Below are positions 26,199-34,306 of a DNA stretch of 64,000 nt, piece after piece (within the stretch, counting starts at the first letter, position 1; each line of letters starts with the position of its first letter). Position numbers and translations under genes: made by a program. The DNA is from Marinicella sp. Its GTDB lineage: Bacteria > Pseudomonadota > Gammaproteobacteria > Xanthomonadales > Marinicellaceae. The notes beneath the pieces are model-generated. The model was not told the DNA's origin. It saw nothing but the letters and a program-made list of their open reading frames with translations, and searched no databases. The stretch is taken from assembly GCA_028284365.1 (NCBI GenBank), contig JANQRW010000017.1, positions 28,786 through 92,785 of the forward strand, written 5' to 3'.

Positions 26199-29044
26199 TT
26201 AACTACATGTGGCAGCTGCGTTGATTTTTTGTTTGCAGCTTGTTTTCTTGCAGCGAGTACAGCGATGTTGTTGGGCTTTGTTTTCAACTGTTTCAATGGC
26301 GGTGCAAATTGAGTCAAGTTAATGCCAGCCACAGCCTTGATATATTCATCAATAGTGGGGGTTCTGCCCAAAACGGCTGACAACACCACAACAGGTGTAG
26401 ATGCCAATAAGGATTCACCTTTTTTGCGTTCTGAGTCTTCGACCACACGGCCTTGGAATAAGCGTGTAGAAGTGGCTAAAACGGTATCACCTCTTGCTGC
26501 TTTTTCCTGATTGCCCATACATAAATTACAACCAGGACGTTCCAGGTACATCATGTTTTCGTATTCTAAACGTGCTTGTTGTTTTGGTGAATTATCATCA
26601 AATTCAAAGCCTGAATATTTTTGTAATATATCCCAATCACCTTCTTGTTTGAGTTCATCAATGATGTTGTAGGTCGGTGCTGCCACAATCAAAGGCGCAT
26701 TGAATTTCACAAAGCCTTGTTCTTTTTCAAGATTTCTGAGCATTTGTACGATGATCTTGAGGTCTCCTTTATGGACCATGCATGATCCCACAAAACCTAA
26801 ATCAACATGTTTTTCGCCTGCATAGTAAGAGAGCGATCTGATGGTGTCATGGGTATAACGTTTAGAGACATCATCATTATTAACATCAGGATCTGCAATC
26901 ATCGGTTCGATGATCTGATCCAGGTCAATCACAACTTCAGCTGCATATTTGGCATTGTCATCCGGCAATAAAGCAGGTTTCTTACCAGATTTGATTTCCT
27001 TAATTCGTTGGTTGGCTTTATCGATTAAACCTTGTAATACTTTTGCCTGGTTATCCATGCCTTTGTCTATCATGATTTGGATTCTGCTTTTAGCAATCTC
27101 TAACGACTCCATCAAGGTTTCATCTTGAGAAATGCAGATTGATGCTTTGGCTTTCATCTCAGCAGTCCAGTCAGTGAATGTAAATGCTTGGTCGGCGGGG
27201 AGGGTGCCAATGTGTACTTCAATGACACGACCTTGGAAGACATTATTCCCGAATTGTTTTAACATTTGTGCCTGAGTTGCATGTACCACATCTCTGAAAT
27301 CCATGTGATCTTTTAAATCGCCTTTAAATGTGACTTTGACTGACTGCGGAATTGGCATAGAAGCTTCCCCGGTTGCCAATGCCAGCGCCACTGTGCCTGA
27401 GTCAGCACCAAAGGCTACCCCTTTGGACATGCGGGTGTGAGAATCGCCACCAATGATAATGGCCCACTCATCAACAGTGATGTCATTCAATACTTTGTGA
27501 ATTACATCCGTCATAGAATGGTAGATGCCTTTGGGGTCACGAGCAGTAATCAGACCAAAGCGGTTCATAAAGTTCATTAATTTTGGGATGTTTTTCTGGG
27601 CTTTTTTATCCCAAACAGATGCCGTGTGACAACCTGACTGATAAGCACCATCAACTGTTGGTGAAATAACGGTAGCTGCCATGGCTTCAAGCTCTTGTGA
27701 GGTCATTAACCCTGTGGTGTCTTGTGAACCAACAATATTCACTTTAACTCTGACATCAGAACCGGCGTGCAATACATTGTCAGTGCTGACACCCACAGCA
27801 TTTTTGTTGAATATTTTTTCAACAGCAGTTAAGCCTTGATTTTCGAGGGTGATTTCTTTGGATGGCGCATACACTTGTGGCATATCGATGCCTAAAGTGG
27901 TGGCTGCAAAACTTTGTAGTTTTTTACCAAAAACGATGGCATAAGACCCACCAGCTTTGATAAATTCAAGTTTCTGTGGTGTTAATGCAGGTGCAATGTC
28001 AATCAATTCTTGATCGCCATTGTAGAGTTTTTTCTCTTTGGTATTAATGGTTAATACTGTACCTGTATCTACTGAGTAAACTTGTTCGAGAACAGGTTCA
28101 CCGTCTTCGTCGAGTACTTTGTTACCATCAGCATCTACCTTTTTTACCCAGTTTTTCAAATCCAGCCCAATACCACCAGTCACATCGACTGTGGTCAAAA
28201 AAATTGGGGAAATTCCGTTGGTACCAGCCACAACTGGCGCAAAATTAATAAAAGGTACATAAGGGCTGGCTTGTTTACCGGTCCACAATGCCACGTTGTT
28301 AACTCCAGACATTCTGGAGGAGCCAACACCCATGGTGCCCTTTTCAGCGATTAGCATTACCCTTTTGTCGGGGTGTTGCTTTTGCAGTGCCACGATTTCC
28401 TCTTGTGCGGGTTTTGAAATCATGCACTTACCATGCAATTCTCTGTCCGCTCTTGAGTGCGCTTGGTTACCTGGTGATAATAAGTCTGTAGAGATGTCAC
28501 CTTCGCCTGCCACGTAAGTCACCACATCAATGGTTTCCTCTACATCTGGTAATTGAGTGAAAAATTCAGCTTGTGCATAGCTCTGTAATATATCAGTTGC
28601 TATTGTATTGCCTTGTTGATGAGCAGTGGCCAGTCTATCAGTATCAGCTTCGTATAAAAACACTTGCGTTTTTAATATTCCAGCCGCTTGCTCAGCTGTG
28701 TTTTGATCGTTTCCTAAAGCCAAATCAATCAACACTTCAACAGACGGTCCGCCTTTCATGTGTGACAATAATTCGAAAGCAAAATCTTTTGAAATTTCTG
28801 CAACCTGCTCATTACCCAGAATGATGTCCTTTAAAAAAGCTGCTTTTTCACCTGCGGCGCTGGTAGTACCAGGTAAGGTGTTGTAGATAAAAAACTGTAA
28901 AGAGCTCTCTCGATGTTCGTGGTCTAGGTCTTTAATTTGTGTAATGATCTCAGCAAGCAGTTGATCATTGTCGATTGGCAAAGGGTTCAATCCTTGAGCT
29001 TTTCGTGCTTCGATTTCTTTCAGGTAGTCTTGATACAGGCTCAT
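26195..29044 (-). CDS. acnB: Aconitate hydratase B (2-methylisocitrate dehydratase)
   Basis: A 949-residue protein of AcnB length and order, with the HEAT-like N-terminal domain, the swivel domain preceding the cluster domains, and cluster ligands in SGCHTASVWD and ERPGCNLCMGNQ. It is the main vegetative aconitase in many Gammaproteobacteria. The stop codon overlaps the edge of family A copy 1, and copy 2 lies 265 bp upstream of the start, so the gene is bracketed by inverted copies. A good sigma-70 promoter and a palindrome resembling a PsrA operator lie upstream. Confidence 0.97.
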   Translation of the reverse strand: MSLYQDYLKEIEARKAQGLNPLPIDNDQLLAEIITQIKDLDHEHRESSLQFFIYNTLPGTTSAAGEKAAFLKDIILGNEQVAEISKDFAFELLSHMKGGPSVEVLIDLALGNDQNTAEQAAGILKTQVFLYEADTDRLATAHQQGNTIATDILQSYAQAEFFTQLPDVEETIDVVTYVAGEGDISTDLLSPGNQAHSRADRELHGKCMISKPAQEEIVALQKQHPDKRVMLIAEKGTMGVGSSRMSGVNNVALWTGKQASPYVPFINFAPVVAGTNGISPIFLTTVDVTGGIGLDLKNWVKKVDADGNKVLDEDGEPVLEQVYSVDTGTVLTINTKEKKLYNGDQELIDIAPALTPQKLEFIKAGGSYAIVFGKKLQSFAATTLGIDMPQVYAPSKEITLENQGLTAVEKIFNKNAVGVSTDNVLHAGSDVRVKVNIVGSQDTTGLMTSQELEAMAATVISPTVDGAYQSGCHTASVWDKKAQKNIPKLMNFMNRFGLITARDPKGIYHSMTDVIHKVLNDITVDEWAIIIGGDSHTRMSKGVAFGADSGTVALALATGEASMPIPQSVKVTFKGDLKDHMDFRDVVHATQAQMLKQFGNNVFQGRVIEVHIGTLPADQAFTFTDWTAEMKAKASICISQDETLMESLEIAKSRIQIMIDKGMDNQAKVLQGLIDKANQRIKEIKSGKKPALLPDDNAKYAAEVVIDLDQIIEPMIADPDVNNDDVSKRYTHDTIRSLSYYAGEKHVDLGFVGSCMVHKGDLKIIVQMLRNLEKEQGFVKFNAPLIVAAPTYNIIDELKQEGDWDILQKYSGFEFDDNSPKQQARLEYENMMYLERPGCNLCMGNQEKAARGDTVLATSTRLFQGRVVEDSERKKGESLLASTPVVVLSAVLGRTPTIDEYIKAVAGINLTQFAPPLKQLKTKPNNIAVLAARKQAANKKSTQLPHVVN

Positions 29045-29072
29045 TAAATATTCTAAATTTTAAAAGCTGGTA

Positions 29073-29101
29073 ATTATACCTAATTGAACCATGAAAGTTA
29101 A
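29073..29101 (-). promoter_or_regulatory. Probable sigma-70 promoter of acnB
   Basis: On the minus strand TTAACT (29096-29101) and TATAAT (29073-29078) are separated by 17 bp. The -10 is a perfect consensus. Transcription would start about 22 bp before the acnB ATG. Confidence 0.7.
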
Positions 29102-29227
29102 CCAGCACGGGGTTTTGAATCCGGTTATTCTGTTAATTACATATTGATTTTATAGCTATAATAATGAGCTAATCAATCGATTTAAGCTTGATAATTTGTT
29201 GCACTATCAGGTATTTAACAGATTATG

Positions 29228-29249
29228 ATTTCAAACAAACGTTTGAAAT
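29228..29249. promoter_or_regulatory. Palindromic operator-like site ATTTCAAAC-AAAC-GTTTGAAAT
   Basis: Two perfect 9-bp arms are separated by AAAC. The core CAAAC-N4-GTTTG fits the published pattern for PsrA, a TetR-type fatty-acid regulator of Pseudomonas and relatives. It lies about 130 bp upstream of the acnB -35 box and 60 bp from family A copy 2. The site could serve acnB or the lipase gene. Confidence 0.55.
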
Positions 29250-29308
29250 TAAATGAAAAGTGTGTTATTTTAATTTTCGATTTGATTCAGCAATGGCGAA
29301 ACCAATCT

Positions 29309-29583
29309 ATTGGAGCCTGTTAACACTAATGGAAGGGCTACTGTTAAGGTTGAAAACGACCCAATCAAGGCGCGAACTGCGTGGTTTGGTTATTCCAATC
29401 GAGTGGTGAGGAACGCAGAGTGGGGTGTTTTCAGCCTTAACCCCTTTGGGCTGGGTCTTATTTTCCACCCCTCTTCGTTATTCAGTCGTTCATGTGGAGT
29501 GACCACATGTCACAACTGATGCCTTGATGGCTGAAAAATACGATCCAGCAGTTGCCCTTCCATTAGTGTTAACAGGCTCCAAT
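29309..29583 (+). repeat. Family A structured repeat, copy 2
   Basis: The ends are a perfect 30-bp inverted repeat (29309-29338 and 29554-29583; core CCTGTTAACACTA). Inside are stem GTTAAGGTTGAAAAC/GTTTTCAGCCTTAAC (29343-29357/29427-29441, one G-T pair), stem GCTGGGTCTTATTTT with AAAATACGATCCAGC (29450-29464/29535-29549), a small hairpin CATGTGG-AGTGA-CCACATG, and CTGCGT/ACGCAG. The layout equals copy 1 in inverse orientation, with different stem sequences. The 69-codon frame inside (29310-29519) is a by-product of the repeat. Confidence 0.9.
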
Positions 29584-29654
29584 AATGTACAAACGGTTTG
29601 ACGATCATGAGTTATTCATGACGTGGGGACGTATGCTGGATAATGAATCATTTG

Positions 29655-29871
29655 GGGAACTGGTGATCAGTTCGACCTGCGCACTCGGTTAGGCAGACCA
29701 TGAAGTGGTGGTGGCTTTGCGAAGCAAAGAAGCCATTATGGAATGGGCGATAGGCCGTGAGCGAAGCCGAATCAGAGAGGGCAAGCCCGAGGTCATTAGC
29801 TATGCTGGTCGTGGTCGCTTTTATTTTTGTCAAGAACAAAAATAAATGAAAACCCAACAGCATTCCTTTTT
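29655..29871 (+). repeat. Family B repeat copy 3
   Basis: It begins GAACTGGTGATCAGTTCGAC, carries GCACTCGGTTAGGCAGACCA and a hairpin CTTTGC-GAA-GCAAAG, then TATGCTGGTCGTGGTCGCTT, hairpin TTTATTTTTGT-CAAGA-ACAAAAATAAA (29820-29830/29836-29846) and the end AACCCAACAGCATTCCTTTT. Its last part contains an ATG (29846) in frame with the lipase gene. Confidence 0.8.
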
Positions 29872-29896
29872 TATTAAACAATTAGAGGGTTTATCA

Positions 29897-31837
29897 ATGA
29901 AAAAACATTTCATTCTGGGCGCGTCTGCGTCCTTATTATTTGCGGTAACAGCAGTCACAGCAAAAACTTCACCAATCGCAAAACACCTGGCAGGACCTGC
30001 TGAAGAGATAGAACTGATGAGAAAAGCCAGTCCTGAATCTACTGCGATTATTTCTAAACATGCCATGTTACCAGTTCAATTTGAATTGGGTGAAAACAAT
30101 GAATTGGTGTGGCAAAAAAATATTTTGGTTGATGGTGAAAATCCAAAAGTGTTGTTGTTTGGCGTGGGCAAAAATGATTGGCAATTAGACATCAAAGGCC
30201 ACAATGCAGAGAAGTCAGGTATACAAGACATCCAGTATTTCACCCGTGATACGACATTTGGTATGGGCAAAGAACAATTCCCTGCAACTCAATTTGACTT
30301 ACAAAATTTAGCCAGTGGTCGTTACCAGTTTCAAGTTAAAACCAAGGTGGCAGAAGATGGTTATTTATTGGTAAGCAGCGATAGCCCATATCGCTTGAAA
30401 TCATTTGTTAATTCTAATGGTGCAGTGACAGGTCAAGAAATTACCATTAATGCATCAGCTTTTAATTCAGAATTTTCGGTCGTGAAAAATGATTTGCAGT
30501 TGATTAATAATTCCACGATTAACATCACTGCACCTGATGGCATTACCACTGGCATTTCTATGTTTGATGATGGTTTGTCTAGCGATAAAGTAGCCTTTGA
30601 TGGCCAGTTTAATGCTTCATTTAAAGCTGAACAGGCAGGGTTATATCAAGTTCAAGTGGTTGCCGAGGGCACCACACCCAAAGGACAGCCATTTTTGAGA
30701 ACTGTTGAACATGTAGTTCCTGTGATTGAATCAGATTTGGTTATGGGTGCCAAAGAAGTGAATGGGGCTTATTCAGCACCACATAAAATTGATCTCAGTA
30801 TGGCTGTTGATACCAAGCTGGATCGCAGTCGCTTTAGAGTGATGGCTGAAGTTTGGGGTGTTAAATCTTCAGGAAAAGAATCTACATCAGCGGCTGTTAC
30901 TTGGTTATCAACCATTGCAGAACTGAAAGCTGAAGTATTAACCTTACAATTAGATGACAGGTGGCTGTTGTCCGCAGGAGTTACTGCTCCTTATAGCCTG
31001 AAAAATATCAGGTTAGAAGATATTGAGCATTATATTTCAGTACTTGAAGTTGATGAGATGCCGCTGTTCTTACCTTCAGTTTCTGAAAAATCATTGGCTA
31101 CTTATGATGGTGGTTTGTATGAGTCAATGTTAAAAGGTGAAAAACCTGAACACCTGAAGAGTCAGGAAAAAGCAGCTGGTGGTAAATTGATGCTGGTTCA
31201 TGGTTATTGTTCAGGTGATGCTTGGGGGCCTGTACAATCTCAATTCAGTAACTACGTCAAATTTACGGACTTCAATCAAAACAGATCACACGATGCTTTT
31301 GCACGTTTGATAGATAGCTATGGTGATAACTTCCCATCGTTTGGTGTGGTTGCTCACTCTCAAGGTGGTGCGGCTTCATTACATTTATATACATACTATT
31401 GGAGTGGTTTAGATAATGCTGGCTCAGGCCGCTTGATCCAATCAGTGGGTACACCTTATCAGGGCACACCTCTGGCTGGTAACTTAGCTGCTATTGGAGA
31501 TATCTTTGGTGTGGGTTGTGGCTACAACAGCAATCTGACTGTTTCAGGTGGAGGAGCGTGGTTATCTGGTATCCCAACCTGGGCCAGAAGTAAGGTTAAC
31601 TATTACACCACGTCATTTACTAAAAAGTGGTGGCGTCCTGACTGGTGTAACATTGCTTCTGATATTATCCTATCAGATCCTGAAGATGGCACCACTGAAC
31701 AATTCCGTGGACAAGTCTCTGGAGCAGTAAATCGAGGGCATAAAACGGGACAATGCCACACCGAAGGTATGCGCGATATGGCACAAACGCGAGACAGTGG
31801 TAGAAATTCAACCATGAGTGCCAATGCTGCCAGGTAA
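29897..31837 (+). CDS. Secreted lipase/esterase-like alpha/beta hydrolase
   Basis: A 646-residue exported protein from the ATG at 29897 (signal peptide MKKHFILGASASLLFAVTA). An upstream in-frame ATG at 29846 lies inside a family B repeat and is rejected. Residues about 40-400 are beta-sandwich-like sequence of the kind that flanks 'choice-of-anchor X' regions. The C-terminal hydrolase has the oxyanion segment LMLVHGYCSGDAWG, the nucleophile elbow VVAHSQGGAAS (a G-to-A variant of GxSxG) and SVGTPYQGTPLAG. Several Cys late in the domain suggest disulfides. Substrate (lipid or polyester) cannot be inferred. Confidence 0.82.
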   Translation: MKKHFILGASASLLFAVTAVTAKTSPIAKHLAGPAEEIELMRKASPESTAIISKHAMLPVQFELGENNELVWQKNILVDGENPKVLLFGVGKNDWQLDIKGHNAEKSGIQDIQYFTRDTTFGMGKEQFPATQFDLQNLASGRYQFQVKTKVAEDGYLLVSSDSPYRLKSFVNSNGAVTGQEITINASAFNSEFSVVKNDLQLINNSTINITAPDGITTGISMFDDGLSSDKVAFDGQFNASFKAEQAGLYQVQVVAEGTTPKGQPFLRTVEHVVPVIESDLVMGAKEVNGAYSAPHKIDLSMAVDTKLDRSRFRVMAEVWGVKSSGKESTSAAVTWLSTIAELKAEVLTLQLDDRWLLSAGVTAPYSLKNIRLEDIEHYISVLEVDEMPLFLPSVSEKSLATYDGGLYESMLKGEKPEHLKSQEKAAGGKLMLVHGYCSGDAWGPVQSQFSNYVKFTDFNQNRSHDAFARLIDSYGDNFPSFGVVAHSQGGAASLHLYTYYWSGLDNAGSGRLIQSVGTPYQGTPLAGNLAAIGDIFGVGCGYNSNLTVSGGGAWLSGIPTWARSKVNYYTTSFTKKWWRPDWCNIASDIILSDPEDGTTEQFRGQVSGAVNRGHKTGQCHTEGMRDMAQTRDSGRNSTMSANAAR

Positions 31838-31860
31838 TTTGAGCGTTGACAATCTATTTA

Positions 31861-31890
31861 AAAGCCCAGTATGCTCTGGGCTTTTTTATT
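31861..31890 (+). terminator. Rho-independent terminator after lipase gene
   Basis: Perfect stem AAAGCCCAG/CTGGGCTTT (31861-31869/31876-31884) with loop TATGCT, followed by TTTTATT, 24 bp past the lipase stop. Confidence 0.9.
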
Positions 31891-31940
31891 TCTCATTTCG
31901 ATATTTCTTATGATGCTATAGCAGTGGTTTGCTTTTAATA

Positions 31941-32045
31941 AAGGAATGCTCTTGGAACGGAGACCGAAGGCTCAAGAGCATTCCTTTAAACCGCCATGCC
32001 CTCATTGCCTACGCTGGTCGAGCCAATCATCGGCTCTCCCAAGCA
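31941..32045 (+). repeat. Family B repeat copy 4 (minimal hairpin form)
   Basis: A perfect 14-bp stem, AAGGAATGCTCTTG/CAAGAGCATTCCTT (31941-31954/31973-31986), encloses GAACGGAGACCGAAGGCT. This is the two family B ends brought together with almost nothing between. The following AACCGCCATGCCCTCATTGC segment matches 5168-5220 inside the large cluster. Confidence 0.85.
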
Positions 32046-32071
32046 AGATGCGTACACTGGTTTGTTAATAT

Positions 32072-32680
32072 TTAAGTAGCCAGCAATTTTTTGGCCTCAT
32101 CAATATATGTTTTTCTTTTAAACAACAGTTGAAGTTGGTTGCCACCAGTTTGTTTCCATAATACCGCTGATCGAATGCCTGCTAACAGCACGGCTCGAAT
32201 TTTTTCTGTAATGGCCTGGTCTTTTAAATGAAAAGGTTGTCCAGCAACAATGACTCTTGGCTGCATCTGACTGATGGTTTTCGAGTAAATTTGGGCAAGC
32301 TTAGCGATAACAGCACTGTTTAAAGGTTCTTCAGCACTTTGCAAAACTTTAGATTCTTGTAAGCCTTTGGCAATGGTATCAATCATTTCCTCTCTTTGGG
32401 GTAATTTCGCTGCCAAAGTGAGGAGGGTGATGGTGTACTTGATGATGTTGATATAATAACTGTCTTTATCAAAGGATTTAATTAAACTGTTATAGCCTAA
32501 TGCCAATCCAGAAAGGTTGTTATCAAACACGTCTTCGGTACTACTGGCATCTAACTTATACAGGCTGTTCAAACTTACTTCCCAGCTCTTATTATCACGA
32601 ATGGCACCAGAATTGGCCAGTTCATGAGCCATGGTGGCAGCTTGATACACCCCGGCTAAAGCGATTGTTTGATCTCTCAT
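32072..32680 (-). CDS. hflD: HflD family protein
   Basis: A 202-residue helical protein opening MRDQTIALAGVYQAATMAHE, the HflD pattern, with SLYKLDASSTEDVF and IRAVLLAGIRSAVLWKQTGG further on. HflD is a membrane-associated protein known from E. coli for its effect on phage lambda CII. Its placement after mnmA and nudJ reproduces the conserved gammaproteobacterial order. purB, usually next, is not present here; repeat copy 4 and the lipase gene follow. Confidence 0.93.
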   Translation of the reverse strand: MRDQTIALAGVYQAATMAHELANSGAIRDNKSWEVSLNSLYKLDASSTEDVFDNNLSGLALGYNSLIKSFDKDSYYINIIKYTITLLTLAAKLPQREEMIDTIAKGLQESKVLQSAEEPLNSAVIAKLAQIYSKTISQMQPRVIVAGQPFHLKDQAITEKIRAVLLAGIRSAVLWKQTGGNQLQLLFKRKTYIDEAKKLLAT

Positions 32681-32720
32681 GATTAATTTCTCTGTCAGCT
32701 ATTAAATAATATTGAGGTGG

Positions 32721-33830
32721 TTATGCAGATTTCAATTCACATGTTGAACTTAATAAAGTGGATGATTCAATAATGGCACCACCTAAACAGACATCACCCT
32801 GATAAAAAACCACTGATTGGCCTGGAGTGATCGCTTTTTGTAATTTGTCAAAATGAACTTTAATGGTGTTGTTATCCAACAAAGTAACTCCACAGGCTTG
32901 ATCGGCCTGGCGGTATCTGATTTTTGCATGACAGCGAATGGGATAGTGTGGTTCAGTATCAGATATCCAGGTAACTTGTTTGGCTGTTAATGCATTGTCT
33001 AACATCAAGTTTGAATAGTTACTTTGTCCCACAATCAATTGGTTTTTCTGGTGTTTTTTGGCAATCACAAACCAGGGTTCTGATAGTGCATCGCGAACAC
33101 CGCCAATGCCTAAACCCTGTCTCTGACCAATGGTGTAATACATCAAACCATTGTGCTTTCCAACAATTTGCCCTGTGGGTGTGACAATTTCGCCTGGGTT
33201 GGGTTTAAGGTAAGTCGACAAAAAATCCTGAAAGCGCTTTTCCCCAATGAAACAGATACCGGTTGAATCTTTTTTATCAAATACATTTAAGCCCAGTGAT
33301 TCGGCGATTTGTCTCACCTCAGGTTTTTCAATTTCACCAACTGGAAACAAACTGCGTGCGAGTTGGTATTGGTTGATCGCATACAAAAAGTAGCTTTGAT
33401 CTTTATTGTTATCAAGACCTTTTAACAGTTGGTATTCGCCATTGGCTTGTCCCTTGCGGACATAGTGGCCAGTAGCCATCATATCAGCGCCTAAATCATC
33501 GGCGTGATCAAGAAAGGTTTTGAATTTTATTTCACGGTTACAAAGAATGTCTGGGTTTGGTGTTCGACCTTGTTGGTATTCAGTTAAGAATTCCTCAAAC
33601 ACATTATCCCAGTACTCGCTGGCGAAATTACGCCGATGCAGTTTGATCCCCAGTTGATCACAAACCGCTTGCGCATCTTTGACGTCTTCATCTGCACTAC
33701 AAATTTCTTGAGTATCGTCTTCTTCCCAGTTTTTCATAAACATGCCTTCAACGTGATGGCCTTGTTGTTTGAGAAGGGCAGCGCTTACCGAAGAATCAAC
33801 GCCTCCAGACATGCCAGTAATGACTTTCAT
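32721..33830 (-). CDS. mnmA: tRNA-specific 2-thiouridylase
   Basis: A 369-residue enzyme with the PP-loop [10 protein letters not shown], catalytic Cys in [13 protein letters not shown], partner Cys in [15 protein letters not shown], and the conserved [13 protein letters not shown]. It thiolates U34 of Lys, Glu and Gln tRNAs using sulfur relayed by Tus proteins. It is preceded by nudJ and followed by hflD. Confidence 0.97.
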   Translation of the reverse strand: MKVITGMSGGVDSSVSAALLKQQGHHVEGMFMKNWEEDDTQEICSADEDVKDAQAVCDQLGIKLHRRNFASEYWDNVFEEFLTEYQQGRTPNPDILCNREIKFKTFLDHADDLGADMMATGHYVRKGQANGEYQLLKGLDNNKDQSYFLYAINQYQLARSLFPVGEIEKPEVRQIAESLGLNVFDKKDSTGICFIGEKRFQDFLSTYLKPNPGEIVTPTGQIVGKHNGLMYYTIGQRQGLGIGGVRDALSEPWFVIAKKHQKNQLIVGQSNYSNLMLDNALTAKQVTWISDTEPHYPIRCHAKIRYRQADQACGVTLLDNNTIKVHFDKLQKAITPGQSVVFYQGDVCLGGAIIESSTLLSSTCELKSA

Positions 33831-33853
33831 GTTACTTTATTTTGTGTGGTTAA

Positions 33854-34306
33854 TTAATCGTAATAACTGAACACATCAATGTCAGTTCGTTTGCCTTTGA
33901 TATGGTGATCAATGTGGTGCAAAACAAGAGGAGAGCGAAGCCGCTCTTTATTTTGTGCGACCTCATCACGAGTCATCCACTTAGCGCAAATAATGCCTTC
34001 ATCTAAAGTTTGATCAGGATCAAACGCCAAGGCAGTGGCAGCAAAGCATGAACGTAAGTAATGTTTGTTGCTGTTTTTGCTGGTCCATTGTGAAAATTCA
34101 ATCAAGTGGTCAATTTGTACATGCCAACCTGTTTCCTCAAGTGTTTCTCGGATAGCAGCTTCGATCAATGATTCATTGTGCTCCAGGTGGCCTGCTGGTT
34201 GATTAAGGATTTTTTTTCCATAAATATCTTCTTCAACCATTAAGAACTTACCACTTTGCTCAATCACCGTTGCTACAGTGACTCTGGGTAACCAATCACG
34301 ACTCAT
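33854..34306 (-). CDS. nudJ: NUDIX hydrolase (NudJ-like)
   Basis: A 150-residue protein with a complete Nudix box, GHLEHNESLIEAAIRETLEE plus TGW. NudJ proteins hydrolyse nucleoside di- and triphosphates, including thiamine-pyrophosphate intermediates. The gene order nudJ-mnmA-hflD as in E. coli supports the symbol. Its start overlaps the nhaC stop by 4 nt. Confidence 0.85.
   Translation of the reverse strand: MSRDWLPRVTVATVIEQSGKFLMVEEDIYGKKILNQPAGHLEHNESLIEAAIRETLEETGWHVQIDHLIEFSQWTSKNSNKHYLRSCFAATALAFDPDQTLDEGIICAKWMTRDEVAQNKERLRSPLVLHHIDHHIKGKRTDIDVFSYYD

Noticed and set aside
28082..28824. Plus-strand frames opposite acnB
   Set aside because: Antisense shadows of a well-conserved enzyme gene.
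29310..29519. 69-codon frame in the acnB upstream region
   Set aside because: It lies wholly inside family A copy 2, and copy 1 does not keep a homologous open frame.
25929..29583. Composite transposon carrying acnB
   Set aside because: No transposase, no target-site duplication visible, and acnB is core; kept only as a question of mobility or inversion.
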